From the NCBI RefSeq assembly GCF_004349085.1, contig NZ_SMFM01000009.1:1-64000 (forward strand): 64,000 nt of DNA, in the 5' to 3' direction. Positions 16,417 through 25,424 of the stretch are shown one piece after another (position 1 is the stretch's first letter; each line of letters begins with the position of its first letter). The translations under genes and the position numbers were made by a program. The notes beneath the pieces were generated by a model that was given only the letters and a program-made list of their open reading frames with translations, was not told where the DNA came from and searched no databases. The stretch is from Flavobacterium caseinilyticum (GTDB taxonomy: Bacteria; Bacteroidota; Bacteroidia; Flavobacteriales; Flavobacteriaceae).

Positions 16417-17052
16417 ATGGAAATAGTAATTGTGATATGCCTGCTGATTGTGATTGCCCTGCTTGTGCATGACAAGATTGTAATCAAAAAAAATTCAGAA
16501 AGAAAACCGATACAGGAAAAAAGCAACCCTAAACTGCCCGATATTATGGGGCAACCTAGACCTAAGAGAAGCCTTTCGGTGCCAAACAATGCCACCGAAA
16601 GCCAAGTTGAAGAACTGGAAATAAATCCAGATAATTTTGACATAGAATACGACGAAAATGAAAACGTAGGTATTCAAATTCCGCAGGAAGAACTGGATGA
16701 AGTTTTCAGAAATATGCCTGATTTTGAAGATGAGGAAGAAGAATGGAACAGGTACGGAATATCCAGTGACGATAACGGTTTTGCCCAAGGGGTTACCTTT
16801 GAAGAACTAAGCTCCGTGGGGATGTTGCTACAAAAAGAAAAATTGGAGCCGTCTCAAAAGGAAACAGCGATAACTATAGTTCAGAAAATACAGGGAACCG
16901 AATTATTCAGCCTTTTGGAAAATTCTATGGAAGGCGCTTCTCGTAAAATAGCAGAGCTATTGGACAGTAGCCTTTCTTCTGAAACGGAAGCCAGTTCTTC
17001 CACTTTGCGGAAAAATGATTTGAGAGATTTTGATATCGGGGAGTTTGTGTGA
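16417..17052 (+). CDS. traD: Conjugal transfer protein TraD-like (single-pass, acidic)
   Basis: 211 residues with one N-terminal membrane helix (MEIVIVICLLIVIALLVHD), a basic patch, then a very acidic region (about 70-120: NPDNFDIEYDENENVGIQIPQEELDEVF...DFEDEEEEW) and a helical end. It occupies the traC/traD slot of Bacteroidetes conjugative transposons. The role within transfer is not established from sequence. The stop codon lies in the loop of a transcription terminator, so the last residues (DIGEFV) are encoded by its stem. Confidence 0.75.
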   Translation: MEIVIVICLLIVIALLVHDKIVIKKNSERKPIQEKSNPKLPDIMGQPRPKRSLSVPNNATESQVEELEINPDNFDIEYDENENVGIQIPQEELDEVFRNMPDFEDEEEEWNRYGISSDDNGFAQGVTFEELSSVGMLLQKEKLEPSQKETAITIVQKIQGTELFSLLENSMEGASRKIAELLDSSLSSETEASSSTLRKNDLRDFDIGEFV

Positions 17053-17076
17053 GCAAACTCCCCGATATCATTTTTT
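17032..17076 (+). terminator. Rho-independent terminator overlapping the traD stop codon
   Basis: A perfect 16-bp stem (17032-17047 with 17054-17069; arm GATATCGGGGAGTTTG) surrounds a 6-nt loop TGTGAG that contains the traD stop TGA (17050-17052), and is followed by a T-run at 17071-17076. It would end transcription of traABD before the convergent defence genes and isolate them from the downstream traE operon. Confidence 0.88.
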
Positions 17077-17092
17077 AATTAACAATAGCCGC

Positions 17093-19024
17093 TTAATCAA
17101 TATTAATTACGTTATCGTTCCCGAACCATCCATTTGCTTTTGCAATTACTTGTGCATCTGGATTATGAAAGAATACGGCTAAATTTTCTTTAGCTCGTGT
17201 ACAACAAACGTAAAATAATTTTTGAGTTCTTTCTAAGACACTTGGGGTAGCTGTGCCCAAGAACATTTTTTCAAAATTGTAATTATTCCATCCTCCATTA
17301 TCGAGAATAACTAAGACATTGTCAAATTCAGCACCTTTAGTTTTATGTTGCGTAGAAAATGGAGTTTGACCTTCTAAATATTCATACAACTTTTGAAACT
17401 CATTAAATTTGACATCTTTTACACGGTTATATAAATATTGGTTCTTCTCCTTAAATACAAGTAATCTGTCATCTATCAAGGAAATACCTTTTTCGTGAGC
17501 ATCAGTAATAACTTCCTCAATTGTTTTTTCTCCAACATTTATAAGATTATCGATATTCTCTTTCAACAATCTTTTGTTGGCAATACTTCTTATGTGTATT
17601 CTGTAATCCGTTACTCTCAAAAATTCATTATACTGCTTGTTTTTATAAAGAGATATACTATTCTGGATTTTGAACAAATGTTTAATCAAATTATCTCTTT
17701 TTGACCCTTTCTTGTTTTCATCATCTTTATCTTGTTTTTTATCGTCAGTCAGAGCGTCTTTATTCATATAAATTTTCCTTACCTCAGAAAATAGCTTGTC
17801 CTTTAATTGATTGTATAATTCTGCCTTTATTGGGTCTGCTAATAAAATATCTTTCTTTAAATTTCTTTGTATGTTTTTCAACTGAAATTTATCGACTACA
17901 ACATCAAAAGTGTCATTATCATCTATTGCAATTTCCGGTCTATTATTTTTCTTGTTATCCTTTATTTTATTAAGGATATCCGTCTTTAATCCAATGATAG
18001 GGTCACTATCGTAAATATCCATTAATTCTCTAAACCCTGCCTTACTAGCTATCAAATTGTGTGTAAGATTGAGTTCTTTTGTTTGCTTCGTATTATTGAA
18101 ATCCCAACCATAATTTTCCCTTAAGGATTTCTCTACTTTTTCAATATTGCCATCAGTTGAATATAAAAACAAAACTGTCCCCTGTTTTACTAAACCTTCA
18201 ACCATATTGGGTGCATTAATATCGATTGAGGGTTCTTGTATAATACCATCTGTCCGAAGTTTGTTAGCAAGGTTGATAACAAGCTGAGGATTTCTTCTAT
18301 TCTGTTTCTTTAGAATTTCTTTTACTTTATCTGCATCTTGACCTTTGTATTCATCTAAATTACCAATACCATCTTCATAAATTGATTGCATTGCATCGCC
18401 AAAGAAACCAATAATATTCTTCCTTTCGCTTTTCTTGAAATGAGTAAGAAAGGTATCTACAACAGCTTTGCTTGTATCTTGGTATTCATCAATAAAGATG
18501 AATTGGAATTTATCCTTTACAATACTGCTAAGCTTTGGGTATTTGTCAAAAAGATAGTTTGCAACCAAAAGCAATTCATCGTGGGATATAATACCATCTC
18601 TTAACCTGACATATTCCTTGTATTGTATTCCATCTTCTAGACCCTCATAGTAAGTATTAGGAATAGGGTTTGCATCATCAATGGAAATTCTACTAACCTC
18701 TTCATCATTAGCCAATGCGATAATAGCTACTTTAAGCTCTTTTTGAAAGTGTTTTATATTATCCCAAAGAAAATCGTGGATTGTAGATACGTTTAGGTTT
18801 TTATGATTAACCCTTTCTTCAATTTCTTTAACAGCCGCATTCGTATAAGTCATACAAGCAACTTTAGCAGTTGGATTTTCTAAAATTGCCTGACGAATTA
18901 CACTTACTAAAGAATAGGTTTTGCCACTACCAGCTCCACCACTAAGAAGGAAATTTCTACCTGCATCAATTGATTGAAATATTTCTTGTACTTCGAGTTC
19001 TAAATTTAATCTTTCTTCAACCAT
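17093..19024 (-). CDS. gajB: UvrD/PcrA-like helicase, GajB of a Gabija defence system
   Basis: 643 residues with superfamily-1 helicase motifs: Walker A GGAGSGKT (29-36), motif Ia CMTYTNAAVKEIEERV, motif II DEYQDT (179-184), motif III GDAMQSIY (209-216), motif V STQHKTKGAEFDNVLV and motif VI YVCCTRAKENL near the C-terminus. It overlaps the end of the upstream OLD-type ATPase/TOPRIM gene by 19 bp. That order and coupling is the GajA-GajB layout of Gabija, where GajB senses or unwinds DNA ends and regulates the GajA nuclease. It is longer than the well-studied Bacillus GajB (about 490 aa), with a Lys/Asp-rich insert (DKKQDKDDENKKGSKRD) in the middle. Confidence 0.85.
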   Translation of the reverse strand: MVEERLNLELEVQEIFQSIDAGRNFLLSGGAGSGKTYSLVSVIRQAILENPTAKVACMTYTNAAVKEIEERVNHKNLNVSTIHDFLWDNIKHFQKELKVAIIALANDEEVSRISIDDANPIPNTYYEGLEDGIQYKEYVRLRDGIISHDELLLVANYLFDKYPKLSSIVKDKFQFIFIDEYQDTSKAVVDTFLTHFKKSERKNIIGFFGDAMQSIYEDGIGNLDEYKGQDADKVKEILKKQNRRNPQLVINLANKLRTDGIIQEPSIDINAPNMVEGLVKQGTVLFLYSTDGNIEKVEKSLRENYGWDFNNTKQTKELNLTHNLIASKAGFRELMDIYDSDPIIGLKTDILNKIKDNKKNNRPEIAIDDNDTFDVVVDKFQLKNIQRNLKKDILLADPIKAELYNQLKDKLFSEVRKIYMNKDALTDDKKQDKDDENKKGSKRDNLIKHLFKIQNSISLYKNKQYNEFLRVTDYRIHIRSIANKRLLKENIDNLINVGEKTIEEVITDAHEKGISLIDDRLLVFKEKNQYLYNRVKDVKFNEFQKLYEYLEGQTPFSTQHKTKGAEFDNVLVILDNGGWNNYNFEKMFLGTATPSVLERTQKLFYVCCTRAKENLAVFFHNPDAQVIAKANGWFGNDNVINID

Positions 19025-21087
19025 AACAAGCCATTTTTAATGTAAGCCGGAATATTCCAATTATTAAATTTTTCATCACTGTGATATAAAATATCTAAAG
19101 CGAAATGGGTTTTCTTTTTAATACAATTATCTGCTAAGACATAGGGGCTTTTCGTGTCATCATCAAAATAAGAAGCATTTTTTATTCCCTGAAAAGTAGC
19201 TTTATTTCCTTTTACAAATTCTCTATTAAGATGTATAAAAGCATCTTCAAAACTTCTTGCGTGATAAGTATTTTCTTCCTGTTGGTAACATATACAAATT
19301 GTAGAACTCCCAACAGTAATTGTTCTATCGCCAACTGCCAAGGCTTTTAAATCGTCCCACGTTACAGCTTTTAGGAAATGATTTATTGCAGAATTGCTTG
19401 TTTTGGTACCTTCATTAACAGGACACGCTCCCCAAACATCTTGTTCTTTGTCATTTTTCCCTACGACCTTCATTGCATCAATGTCTGTTAATATCAATGA
19501 TTTAATACCCAAGAAGTCAATAAACTTCTCAAAGATTTGTGAATATGCACCGACTTCGATAGTTGATATATTTTGAGATAGAAGCGGTAAGAATGTATCC
19601 TCGTTTCCTTCCACTTCTAAACGTGCAGCTTCTTCTAAGTCAACTTTTCGCATAAAAGTTGGTATTAAAATCCTTTCTGTATCTCCTTCAATAAGAACAG
19701 CCTTATCAGCAAAAAAGATTTCAGCTCTGCTAATTGTTAGGTACTGTTTTAAGAATTGATATTGTTTTGGGTCGGCATCATATTGAGTTCTTAAATCTTT
19801 AAGATTTTTCGCAGTTACATTATTCGTTGCTATTGTTTTCAAATATTTTATATCATCGAAATCACTATCTGCAACAATATGTGATGAATGCGTTGTAATT
19901 AAGTACTGTAATGTTCTATCTATACCATCATTTCTTTTGATACCTTCTCCAAGTAGTTTTTTTATATTTTTTATAAAGACATACTGCATTTGGGGATGGG
20001 TATGAGCTTCCGGTTCTTCTATAATAAGTAAATTAATATCGGCAGGCTTCTTGTCCTTATCTTTTTTGAAATCTTGTACCAAAATTTCAATTTCAAAAAT
20101 CATACTTATTAGGTTCATATAACCTAAACCGTTGTAATGCTCTGGTAACTTATGGTCATCGTGAGTGTATACTACTGTAGTATTTCCTTCAAGTAATTCT
20201 CGATGTTGTAATGTTGAAATAATTGCTATATCAGTATCATTCAACTTAACGCCACCAAAATCTTGTACTTTTTTTATTACGTCTTTAAATAAATCTTTGT
20301 AGATGTCGCTTAACGTACTATCTGTTTCTGAAAGCTGGTCTTTAAAATCTTCAGTAGCTTGATCCTTATCACTACTGTCTTCTTGTTTTTTATAGAGACT
20401 TGACGTTTGTTTTGAGAGTGTGTTTTCTTTTTCTTTATTTGTTACATCTCTTCTTGCACTTATGTACTTAAAGTTGATAATATCCTTTAAATTAATGTTT
20501 TCACTAACAAGGTCGATTGGCTTAGTTTCGGTAATCTTATTTGCAGTCGTATCGTATTCAAAAGAAAATTTATGAATTTTATAATAAGCTTCTATGTTTT
20601 GCTTTAAAAAATCTTTTAGTTCCCGTGGCTTATATTCTTTCTTCTTAGCATTTTTCGCATTTTCACTGGCTGCGAAGATTGCATAGTCAGCTTTTATTTT
20701 TAAAAAAGCATCATAACTTACAGTGTATTCAAAACCTAAAACAATATTGTTATTGTCAGGATCTAAATCCATCAATACTCTGCTAACATTAGATAAATCA
20801 TCAGTATCGTTATATTCAATATAGATTTTCAGTTTAATACCTTTAGGAGAGAATTCATCGGGAACATCAGCCGATTTGATTAAACTTTCTAATTCGTTTT
20901 TAAAATCAATATTCAAATCATCATAAGAAAATTTACTTTTTTCATTTATAAATTTATCCAGAACTGACAGAATAGAAGTCTTTCCTGTATTGTTTTTTCC
21001 GATAACAAGAGAAAGTTCATTTTCAAGGTCCATTGAAAAAGTCTTCAGTAATCGAAAATTTTCAACTTCTATTTTTTTTATCTTCAT
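19006..21087 (-). CDS. gajA: OLD-family ATPase/TOPRIM nuclease, GajA of a Gabija defence system
   Basis: 693 residues. An ABC/SMC-like ATPase: Walker A GKNNTGKTS (30-38), a long helical insert (about 130-260), Walker B/signature LLIIEEPEAH (353-362) and the switch histidine TTHSSH (H400). A C-terminal TOPRIM nuclease follows: VLIEGDTE (E467) and LTDIDAMK (D535, D537). This is the GajA architecture, a sequence-specific DNA nickase held off by nucleotides until phage replication depletes them. A paired UvrD-like gene overlaps its 3' end and an XRE regulator lies 23 bp upstream. A solitary OLD nuclease (class 1) lacks the helicase, so Gabija (class 2 OLD) is the better call. Confidence 0.86.
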   Translation of the reverse strand: MKIKKIEVENFRLLKTFSMDLENELSLVIGKNNTGKTSILSVLDKFINEKSKFSYDDLNIDFKNELESLIKSADVPDEFSPKGIKLKIYIEYNDTDDLSNVSRVLMDLDPDNNNIVLGFEYTVSYDAFLKIKADYAIFAASENAKNAKKKEYKPRELKDFLKQNIEAYYKIHKFSFEYDTTANKITETKPIDLVSENINLKDIINFKYISARRDVTNKEKENTLSKQTSSLYKKQEDSSDKDQATEDFKDQLSETDSTLSDIYKDLFKDVIKKVQDFGGVKLNDTDIAIISTLQHRELLEGNTTVVYTHDDHKLPEHYNGLGYMNLISMIFEIEILVQDFKKDKDKKPADINLLIIEEPEAHTHPQMQYVFIKNIKKLLGEGIKRNDGIDRTLQYLITTHSSHIVADSDFDDIKYLKTIATNNVTAKNLKDLRTQYDADPKQYQFLKQYLTISRAEIFFADKAVLIEGDTERILIPTFMRKVDLEEAARLEVEGNEDTFLPLLSQNISTIEVGAYSQIFEKFIDFLGIKSLILTDIDAMKVVGKNDKEQDVWGACPVNEGTKTSNSAINHFLKAVTWDDLKALAVGDRTITVGSSTICICYQQEENTYHARSFEDAFIHLNREFVKGNKATFQGIKNASYFDDDTKSPYVLADNCIKKKTHFALDILYHSDEKFNNWNIPAYIKNGLLWLKKD

Positions 21088-21109
21088 AATAGTTGGTTAT
21101 AGTATTTGA

Positions 21110-21406
21110 TTAGTTTTTATTCTCATCTTTTCTTAATCTTTTTTGCGATATTTTTAAAACTTGTTCTGCTACAGGTTCATTTAGTAGCAATTCAATTATT
21201 TTATCTGACAGCCATAAAACCAATAGTTCATTAATATCGGTATTGAAAAATTTTGCAAGTTTTTCAATATGTTTTCTTGGCAACAACCTTTCCCCGTTTT
21301 CTACCTTACTGATAAAAGCATTATCTAACTCCAAAGCTGCGCCAACTTCTCTAAGGAATAAACCTTTACTTTCTCTCAATTCTTTTATGCGTTTTCCAAA
21401 TGTCAT
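21110..21406 (-). CDS. XRE-family regulator of the Gabija-like genes
   Basis: About 98 residues from the ATG at 21406. A longer in-frame start at 21484 is rejected because it lies upstream of a strong promoter motif (21437-21444). Residues 1-65 form a Cro/C1-type helix-turn-helix (FGKRIKELRESKGLFLREVGAALELDNAFISKVENG, then a tail resembling restriction-modification controllers), followed by a helical LSDKIIELLLNEP segment. It heads the gajA-gajB operon on the same strand. A likely autorepressor that limits toxicity of the nuclease; an inverted repeat overlaps the promoter. Confidence 0.8.
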   Translation of the reverse strand: MTFGKRIKELRESKGLFLREVGAALELDNAFISKVENGERLLPRKHIEKLAKFFNTDINELLVLWLSDKIIELLLNEPVAEQVLKISQKRLRKDENKN

Positions 21407-21419
21407 TTTGAATTTATAA

Positions 21420-21444
21420 GACTTGTCTAAATAAGTCAAATATA
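21420..21444 (-). promoter_or_regulatory. Promoter -7 box TATATTTG with overlapping GACTT...AAGTC operator
   Basis: Minus-strand TATATTTG at 21437-21444 matches the Bacteroidetes -7 consensus, preceded by a T-rich stretch and followed about 30 bp later by the XRE start at 21406. GACTT (21420-21424) and AAGTC (21433-21437) form an inverted repeat that touches the -7 box and covers the expected transcription start, an apt site for the XRE protein to repress its own operon. Confidence 0.6.
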
Positions 21445-21484
21445 ACAAAAAAACTTTAAAAAAATAAGGATTTAAGTTTCCCAA

Positions 21485-21611
21485 TTATGCCACCCACAGC
21501 CAAACAATTCCTTTGACTGTCACTTTGTTATAACGCCTTTATTTCTGAAACACCTTTGTCACGAAAGCCCGCAAGGTGTGGGAAAGAATAACAATTTAAT
21601 GTGTTTCAATT
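21485..21611 (+). promoter_or_regulatory. Probable leader/promoter region of the traE-Q operon
   Basis: This 127-bp gap separates the divergent XRE gene from traE and must hold the promoter of the long tra operon, since a terminator closes traABD. It contains CTTTG words spaced about 11 bp apart (CCTTTGACTGTCACTTTG) and a 7-bp hairpin ACACCTT...AAGGTGT at about 21549-21580. No unambiguous TAnnTTTG was found. Confidence 0.35.
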
Positions 21612-21917
21612 ATGAAAAAACAGAGAAAAAAAGCTTTGCTGGCAGCCGTGGCTATGCTGTCGGGAATTGGTGCCTTCGCACAAGGAAATGGTACAGCCGG
21701 TATCAACGAAGCAACCCAAATGGTAACGTCTTATTTCGATCCTGCCACACAACTCATCTACGCCATTGGTGCCGTAGTAGGTCTCATCGGAGGTGTTAAA
21801 GTGTACAACAAGTTCAGTTCGGGTGATCCTGATACGAGCAAAACGGCGGCTTCGTGGTTCGGTGCGTGTATTTTCCTCATCGTAGCGGCAACCGTCCTTC
21901 GTTCATTCTTTCTTTAA
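21612..21917 (+). CDS. traE: TraE (DUF4134), pilin-like T4SS subunit
   Basis: 101 residues with a signal peptide (KALLAAVAMLSGIGAFAQG), a conserved GTAGINEATQMVTSYFDPATQLIYAIGAVVGLIGGVKVYNKFSSGDPDTSK core and a second hydrophobic helix at the C-terminus. This is the DUF4134/TraE pattern of Bacteroidetes conjugative transposons, a VirB2-like small membrane subunit. It opens the main tra operon and is followed 11 bp later by traF. Confidence 0.92.
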   Translation: MKKQRKKALLAAVAMLSGIGAFAQGNGTAGINEATQMVTSYFDPATQLIYAIGAVVGLIGGVKVYNKFSSGDPDTSKTAASWFGACIFLIVAATVLRSFFL

Positions 21918-21928
21918 TCCCCTGCCTT

Positions 21929-22261
21929 ATGAGTAATTATAACATCAATAAGGGTATTGGAAGAACGGTGGAATTTAAAGGGTTGAAAGCGCAATACTTG
22001 TTCATTTTCGCAGGTGGATTGCTCGGCACATTAATCCTGGTGATGATACTATATATGATCGGGGTTAATTCTTACATCTGTCTTTTTCTTGGAGCAGGTG
22101 GTGCTTCGCTGATTGTGTGGCAAACCTTCTCGCTGAACAGAAAATATGGCGAATACGGATTAATGAAAATAGCGGCTAATAAACGGCATCCTCGCTACAT
22201 CATTTGTCGCAAGCCTGTACATCGTTATTTAAAATTTACCACTAAACCTAATGTACGATGA
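21929..22261 (+). CDS. traF: TraF (DUF4133), VirB3-like T4SS membrane protein
   Basis: 110 residues from the ATG at 21929 (MSNYNINKGIGRTVEFKGLKAQY); the longer open frame begins inside traE and is rejected. Two transmembrane helices lie in the middle (FIFAGGLLGTLILVMILYMIG and ICLFLGAGGASLIVW), then a YGLMKIAANKRHPRYI tail typical of DUF4133. Like VirB3 it should anchor the VirB4-type ATPase. Its stop TGA overlaps the ATG of traG. Confidence 0.92.
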   Translation: MSNYNINKGIGRTVEFKGLKAQYLFIFAGGLLGTLILVMILYMIGVNSYICLFLGAGGASLIVWQTFSLNRKYGEYGLMKIAANKRHPRYIICRKPVHRYLKFTTKPNVR

Positions 22262-24762
22262 TAAATACAGCAAAATCAACAACACTGGAAAGCAAGTTTC
22301 CATTATTGGCGGTAGAGAACAATTGTATTCTGTCAAAAGATGCGGACATTACTGCCTGCTTTGAAGTACATCTGCCGGAGCTGTTTACCGTGGCTTCTGC
22401 TGAATATGAAGCTATCCATTCCGCTTGGCATAAGGCTATCAAAACCTTGCCAGATTTCACGATAGTCCATAAACAGGATTGGTACATCAAAGAAAATTAT
22501 GCGCCAGATCTGGCAAAAGATGACCAAAGTTTTCTAGCAAAATCCTACCAACGCCATTTCAATGAACGTCCTTTTCTGAACCATTATTGTTATCTGTTCA
22601 TAACTAAAACGAGCAAAGAGCGTATGCGAATGCAGAGTAATTTCAGTTCGCTTTGCAGAGGAACACTGATACCGAAGGAAATCAGGGATAAGGAAGTGAT
22701 ACATCGCTTTATGGAAGCCATAGCACAATTTGAACGTATCGTAAACGATAGCGGGTTTATCAAACTGCAACGGTTGACCGAAGACGAAATCATAGGTACA
22801 GATGGAAAGCAGGGATTATTGGAGCAATACCTAACATTATCAAGAGAAGTTGGAACACCGATGCAAGACATTGCATTGGGTGGCGAAGAAATTCGTATTG
22901 GTAACAAAAGATTGTGCCTGCACACTTTATCTGATACCGACGATTTACCCGGAACAGTATCTGCTGATACCCGTTTTGAAAAACTATCTACCGACCGAAG
23001 CGACTGCCGTTTGTCGTTTGCTGCACCTGTGGGATTGCTGTTAAGCTGTAATCATATTTACAACCAGTATTTGTTTTTGGATAATAGCGAAGCCAACCTG
23101 CAAAAGTTTGAAAAGTCTGCAAGAAATATGCACTCGTTGGCTCGCTACAGTCGGGCAAATCAAATCAACAAAGAGTGGATAGAAAAATACCTGAATGAGG
23201 CACATAGTTTTGGACTGTCATCCATCAGAGCGCATTTCAATATTATGGCTTGGTCAGATGATGCCAACGAACTAAAACAAATAAAAAATGATAGTGGTAG
23301 CGCTTTGGCATTAATGGAATGCAAACCACGCCACAACACTACGGATGTAGCAACACTATATTGGGCAGGAATGCCGGGTAATGCAGGCGATTTTCCGAGT
23401 GAGGAAAGTTTTTACACGTTCATTGAACCTGCTTTGTGTTTTTTTACAGAAGAAACCAATTACGACAATTCGCCATCGCCATTTGGCATTAAGATGGCTG
23501 ACCGATTGACCGGAAAGCCTATTCATTTGGATATATCGGATTTACCGATGAAACGGGGTATCATCACGAACCGGAACAAGTTTATACTGGGTCCTTCGGG
23601 AAGTGGAAAATCGTTTTTCACTAACCATATGGTTCGCCAATATTATGAGCAAGGTGCTCACGTTTTGTTGGTTGATACTGGCAATTCTTATCAGGGTTTA
23701 TGCGAACTCATCAAAGGCAAAACCAAAGGCGAAGACGGCGTTTACTTTACTTATACCGAAGATAATCCTATTGCCTTTAATCCTTTCTACACCGATGATG
23801 GTGTGTTTGACATTGAAAAAAGAGAAAGTGTCAAAACCTTGATACTTACCCTTTGGAAACGTGATGATGAACCGCCGACCCGTTCGGAAGAAGTTGCATT
23901 ATCAAATGCCGTAAGCGGTTACATCGAACGCATTAAACAAGATGATATTTTTCCATCCTTCAATGGTTTCTATGAATATGTGAAAGGCGATTATCGTAAG
24001 GTATTGGAAGAAAAACAAGTAAGGGAAAAAGACTTTGACATTGCCAATTTTCTCAATGTTTTGGAACCTTATTACAAAGGTGGCGAATATGATTATCTGT
24101 TGAATTCCGATAAACAATTAGATCTGCTTTCCAAACGCTTTATTGTGTTTGAGATTGATGCCATCAAAGACCATAAAATCCTCTTTCCAATTGTGACCAT
24201 CATCATTATGGAAGTCTTCATCAACAAAATGAGAAGGCTAAAAGGTATCCGAAAACTCATCCTGATTGAAGAAGCCTGGAAAGCCATCGCCAAAGAAGGA
24301 ATGGCTGAATACATCAAGTATTTATTCAAAACGGTAAGGAAGTTTTTTGGCGAAGCCATTGTGGTAACACAAGAAGTGGACGATATCATCCAATCGCCCA
24401 TTGTAAAGGAAAGTATCATAAACAACAGCGATTGTAAAATCCTGCTCGACCAGCGAAAGTATATGAACAAGTTCGATGATATACAGGCAATGCTAGGACT
24501 TACAGATAAGGAAAAAGCGCAAGTACTTTCTATCAATATGAACAACGACCCATCACGACTTTACAAGGAAGTATGGATTGGCTTGGGTGGAACACACTCT
24601 GCGGTATATGCCACAGAAGTTAGTTTGGAGGAATATCTCGCATACACCACCGAAGAAACCGAAAAACTGGAAGTGATGCAACTCGCATCTGAACTGGATG
24701 GCAATGTAGAACTCGCCATTAAACACATCGCTATGCAACGGCGTGATAGTGCAAATCAATAA
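22258..24762 (+). CDS. traG: TraG conjugation ATPase (VirB4-like)
   Basis: 834 residues. The C-terminal half carries Walker A GPSGSGKS (445-452), VLLVDTGNSY, Walker B RKLILIEEAWKAIAKEGMAEYI and a TQEVDDI motif; the N-terminal half (SKFPLLAVENNCILSKDADITACFEV) is the conserved start of TraG-family conjugative transposon ATPases. It powers pilus assembly and substrate transfer at the inner membrane. Start is coupled to traF by a 4-bp overlap. The name follows CTn usage and is distinct from the VirD4-like coupling protein at 10674-12674. Confidence 0.95.
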   Translation: MINTAKSTTLESKFPLLAVENNCILSKDADITACFEVHLPELFTVASAEYEAIHSAWHKAIKTLPDFTIVHKQDWYIKENYAPDLAKDDQSFLAKSYQRHFNERPFLNHYCYLFITKTSKERMRMQSNFSSLCRGTLIPKEIRDKEVIHRFMEAIAQFERIVNDSGFIKLQRLTEDEIIGTDGKQGLLEQYLTLSREVGTPMQDIALGGEEIRIGNKRLCLHTLSDTDDLPGTVSADTRFEKLSTDRSDCRLSFAAPVGLLLSCNHIYNQYLFLDNSEANLQKFEKSARNMHSLARYSRANQINKEWIEKYLNEAHSFGLSSIRAHFNIMAWSDDANELKQIKNDSGSALALMECKPRHNTTDVATLYWAGMPGNAGDFPSEESFYTFIEPALCFFTEETNYDNSPSPFGIKMADRLTGKPIHLDISDLPMKRGIITNRNKFILGPSGSGKSFFTNHMVRQYYEQGAHVLLVDTGNSYQGLCELIKGKTKGEDGVYFTYTEDNPIAFNPFYTDDGVFDIEKRESVKTLILTLWKRDDEPPTRSEEVALSNAVSGYIERIKQDDIFPSFNGFYEYVKGDYRKVLEEKQVREKDFDIANFLNVLEPYYKGGEYDYLLNSDKQLDLLSKRFIVFEIDAIKDHKILFPIVTIIIMEVFINKMRRLKGIRKLILIEEAWKAIAKEGMAEYIKYLFKTVRKFFGEAIVVTQEVDDIIQSPIVKESIINNSDCKILLDQRKYMNKFDDIQAMLGLTDKEKAQVLSINMNNDPSRLYKEVWIGLGGTHSAVYATEVSLEEYLAYTTEETEKLEVMQLASELDGNVELAIKHIAMQRRDSANQ

Positions 24763-24789
24763 TTCATTAACAATTTAAAATTTAAGAAA

Positions 24790-25422
24790 ATGAAAAAAAT
24801 CATTTCTATGGTGTGTATGGCATTAACGCTTGCCGTAGCACCGTCCGCAAAAGCACAATTCGTGGTTACAGATCCTGCAAATCTGGCTTCAGGCATCCTC
24901 AATAGTGCGAACGAAATTATACAGACTTCTTCCACTGTAAGCAATGTGGTTAAGAATTTTAAGGAAGTGGAAAAAGTGTATAAGCAAGGCAAAGAGTATT
25001 ACGACAAACTACAGGCTATAAACAACCTTGTAAAAGATGCTCGTAAAGTGCAACAAACTGCTTTGTTGGTAGGTGATGTTTCGGAAATGTATGTGCAGAA
25101 TTTTGGCAAGATGATGAACGATCCAAATTTTTCGCCACAGGAATTGGTAGCCATCGGCAACGGTTATTCTTCATTGCTAAATGAAAGTACGGAACTGCTA
25201 AAGGAATTGAAGCAGATTATAACGTCGTCCAGCCTTTCGCTAAATGACAAAGAGCGTATGGATGTTATCGACCGTGTGTACAAAGAGGTAAAGGATTATC
25301 ACAGTCTTGTTCGCTATTACACCAACAAGAACATATCTGTAAGCTACCTGAGAGCGAAAAAGAAAAACGATGCCAAACGAGTGCTTGACTTGTATGGAAC
25401 TTCTAACCAAAAATACTGGTAA
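24790..25422 (+). CDS. traI: TraI (DUF4141), exported T4SS protein
   Basis: 210 residues with a signal peptide (ISMVCMALTLAVAPSAKAQF) and a long helical body (VVTDPANLASGILNSANEIIQTSSTVSNVVKNFKEVEKVYKQGKEYYDKLQAINN) characteristic of DUF4141/TraI, comparable to VirB5-type proteins. It ends 2 bp before traJ. Secreted to the periplasm, probably a minor pilus or channel component. Confidence 0.9.
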   Translation: MKKIISMVCMALTLAVAPSAKAQFVVTDPANLASGILNSANEIIQTSSTVSNVVKNFKEVEKVYKQGKEYYDKLQAINNLVKDARKVQQTALLVGDVSEMYVQNFGKMMNDPNFSPQELVAIGNGYSSLLNESTELLKELKQIITSSSLSLNDKERMDVIDRVYKEVKDYHSLVRYYTNKNISVSYLRAKKKNDAKRVLDLYGTSNQKYW

Positions 25423-25424
25423 AA

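Noticed and set aside
19006-21087. PARIS (AriA) or solitary OLD nuclease reading
   Set aside because: ATPase and TOPRIM are in one chain and a UvrD-like partner overlaps the gene; this fits Gabija better than either alternative.
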